Assembly: GCA_910584475.1 (NCBI GenBank)
Contig: CAJUBD010000027.1
Coordinates: 1-32,577 of the forward strand
DNA: 32,577 nt
Source: an uncultured Treponema sp.
GTDB taxonomy: Bacteria; Spirochaetota; Spirochaetia; Treponematales; Treponemataceae
Direction: 5' to 3'
Below are positions 32,107 through 32,577 of the stretch, piece by piece. How positions within the stretch are numbered: the stretch's first letter is position 1; each line of letters starts with the position of its first letter. The translations under genes and the position numbers were made by a program. The notes under the pieces are model-generated. The model ran no database searches. It saw nothing but the letters and a program-made list of their open reading frames with translations, and was not told the origin of the DNA.

Positions 32107-32577
32107 TAAATTTCTTCTGAATCGCCTTCGAAATTCTCGAACGCATCGAGCGTTACTTTCGGCAAAATCGATTTTATGAATTCGCTTTGTAGCGCGGTTT
32201 TCTTCGCCTCGTCAAAATCTTTCGGCAATTTTTTCAAGCCCTTCGTTTCCTCGTAGTCGGCATTGTACAAGTCAGAATTCACGGCGCTCTGAAGCGGCAA
32301 CTTTTTTTGAATGCCGTCGAATCCCGCCTTGATTGCGAGCGCGAGCGCGAGATATTGATTGCAGCTCGAATCGGGCGATCGCAGTTCGATGCGGCAAAGT
32401 TCGTCGGTGGCGGCGGGCAGGCGAATTAGCTGGCTTCGGTTTTGGCGGCTCCAAGAAATGTATTTTGGCGCTTCGAATTCGCCGAGCCGTTTGTACGAGG
32501 ATTCAAGCGGATTTGTGAAAAGCGTGATTTCCGCAGCGTGAGACAAAATCCCCGCGATGAAATTTTTTGCCTCTTCG
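32106..32577 (-). CDS. glnA: Glutamine synthetase, C-terminal part (5' end outside window)
   Basis: The visible 156 residues are the C-terminal end of a glutamine synthetase catalytic domain. NPLESSYKRLGEFEAPKYISWS, NRSQLIRLP, RIELRSPDSSCNQYLALALAIKAGFDGI follow in family order (shown here in parts). The reading frame is open to the edge of the window. The enzyme forms glutamine from glutamate, ammonia and ATP. No adenylylation motif of the NLYDLPPEE type is visible in this part. It precedes the ANTAR regulator on the same transcript. Confidence 0.92.
   Translation of the reverse strand, partial: EEAKNFIAGILSHAAEITLFTNPLESSYKRLGEFEAPKYISWSRQNRSQLIRLPAATDELCRIELRSPDSSCNQYLALALAIKAGFDGIQKKLPLQSAVNSDLYNADYEETKGLKKLPKDFDEAKKTALQSEFIKSILPKVTLDAFENFEGDSEEI

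Noticed and set aside
1..32577. CRISPR arrays, phage modules and toxin-antitoxin pairs
   Set aside because: No regularly spaced repeats, cas genes, phage structural genes or convincing small gene pairs were seen.

Overview
The window is about 32.6 kb of bacterial chromosome, read here as a Treponema-like, host-associated spirochaete (moderate confidence). The clues are lipoproteins with relaxed lipoboxes (FSGC, FFSC), ThyX as thymidylate synthase, a poly-G tract inside a lipoprotein promoter (as in T. pallidum), and a TPR protein and several other genes that look like conserved treponemal proteins. There are no rRNA or tRNA genes, no CRISPR array and no intact insertion sequence.

Layout. 1-3.7 kb: the tail of an unknown ORF and a large hybrid sensor histidine kinase with two receiver domains. 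3.8-7.9 kb (minus strand): a compact vitamin B5/CoA operon, panB-panC-coaC-coaB-coaX-panD, with ATGA overlaps and its own sigma-70-like promoter. It is visibly richer in G+C than the DNA after 11.9 kb. 7.9-11.6 kb: an accessory stretch with an acyltransferase and an XRE repressor transcribed divergently from a cluster of small palindromes, a TatD-linked radical SAM protein, a truncated IS1595-type transposase, and a three-module lipoprotein whose promoter spacer holds nine G. 11.9-17.4 kb: adk, a large unknown protein, thyX and a membrane-anchored TPR protein. 17.5-21.3 kb: a minus-strand operon (HExxH protein, secreted protein, rsmG) and a plus-strand pair (SGNH hydrolase, O-methyltransferase). 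rsmG and the SGNH gene are both frameshifted at poly-A tracts. 21.5-26.3 kb (minus): ptsI-der-merR-rsm22. 26.5-29.5 kb: a 7TM-PAS-GGDEF-EAL protein with degenerate catalytic motifs, then a low-molecular-weight phosphatase. 29.6-32.6 kb: a lipoprotein, a CE2-like SGNH esterase, an ANTAR regulator and the 3' part of a type I glutamine synthetase.

Three patterns cross gene boundaries. First, a dispersed intergenic repeat has two adjacent hairpins joined by GTA(A). The stem sequences differ between copies but pairing is kept. Second, another intergenic element shares a GGAAA...TTTCCGAGGA core in three to four copies. Third, several genes have TTGNNN-17-TATAAT promoters placed so that transcription should begin at, or within about two bases of, the start codon, which suggests leaderless mRNAs.

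Where the first ATG of a long open frame lay inside a neighbouring gene, the start was chosen from Shine-Dalgarno sites, ATGA overlaps and family N-termini. All functions are read from motifs by eye; no database search was possible.
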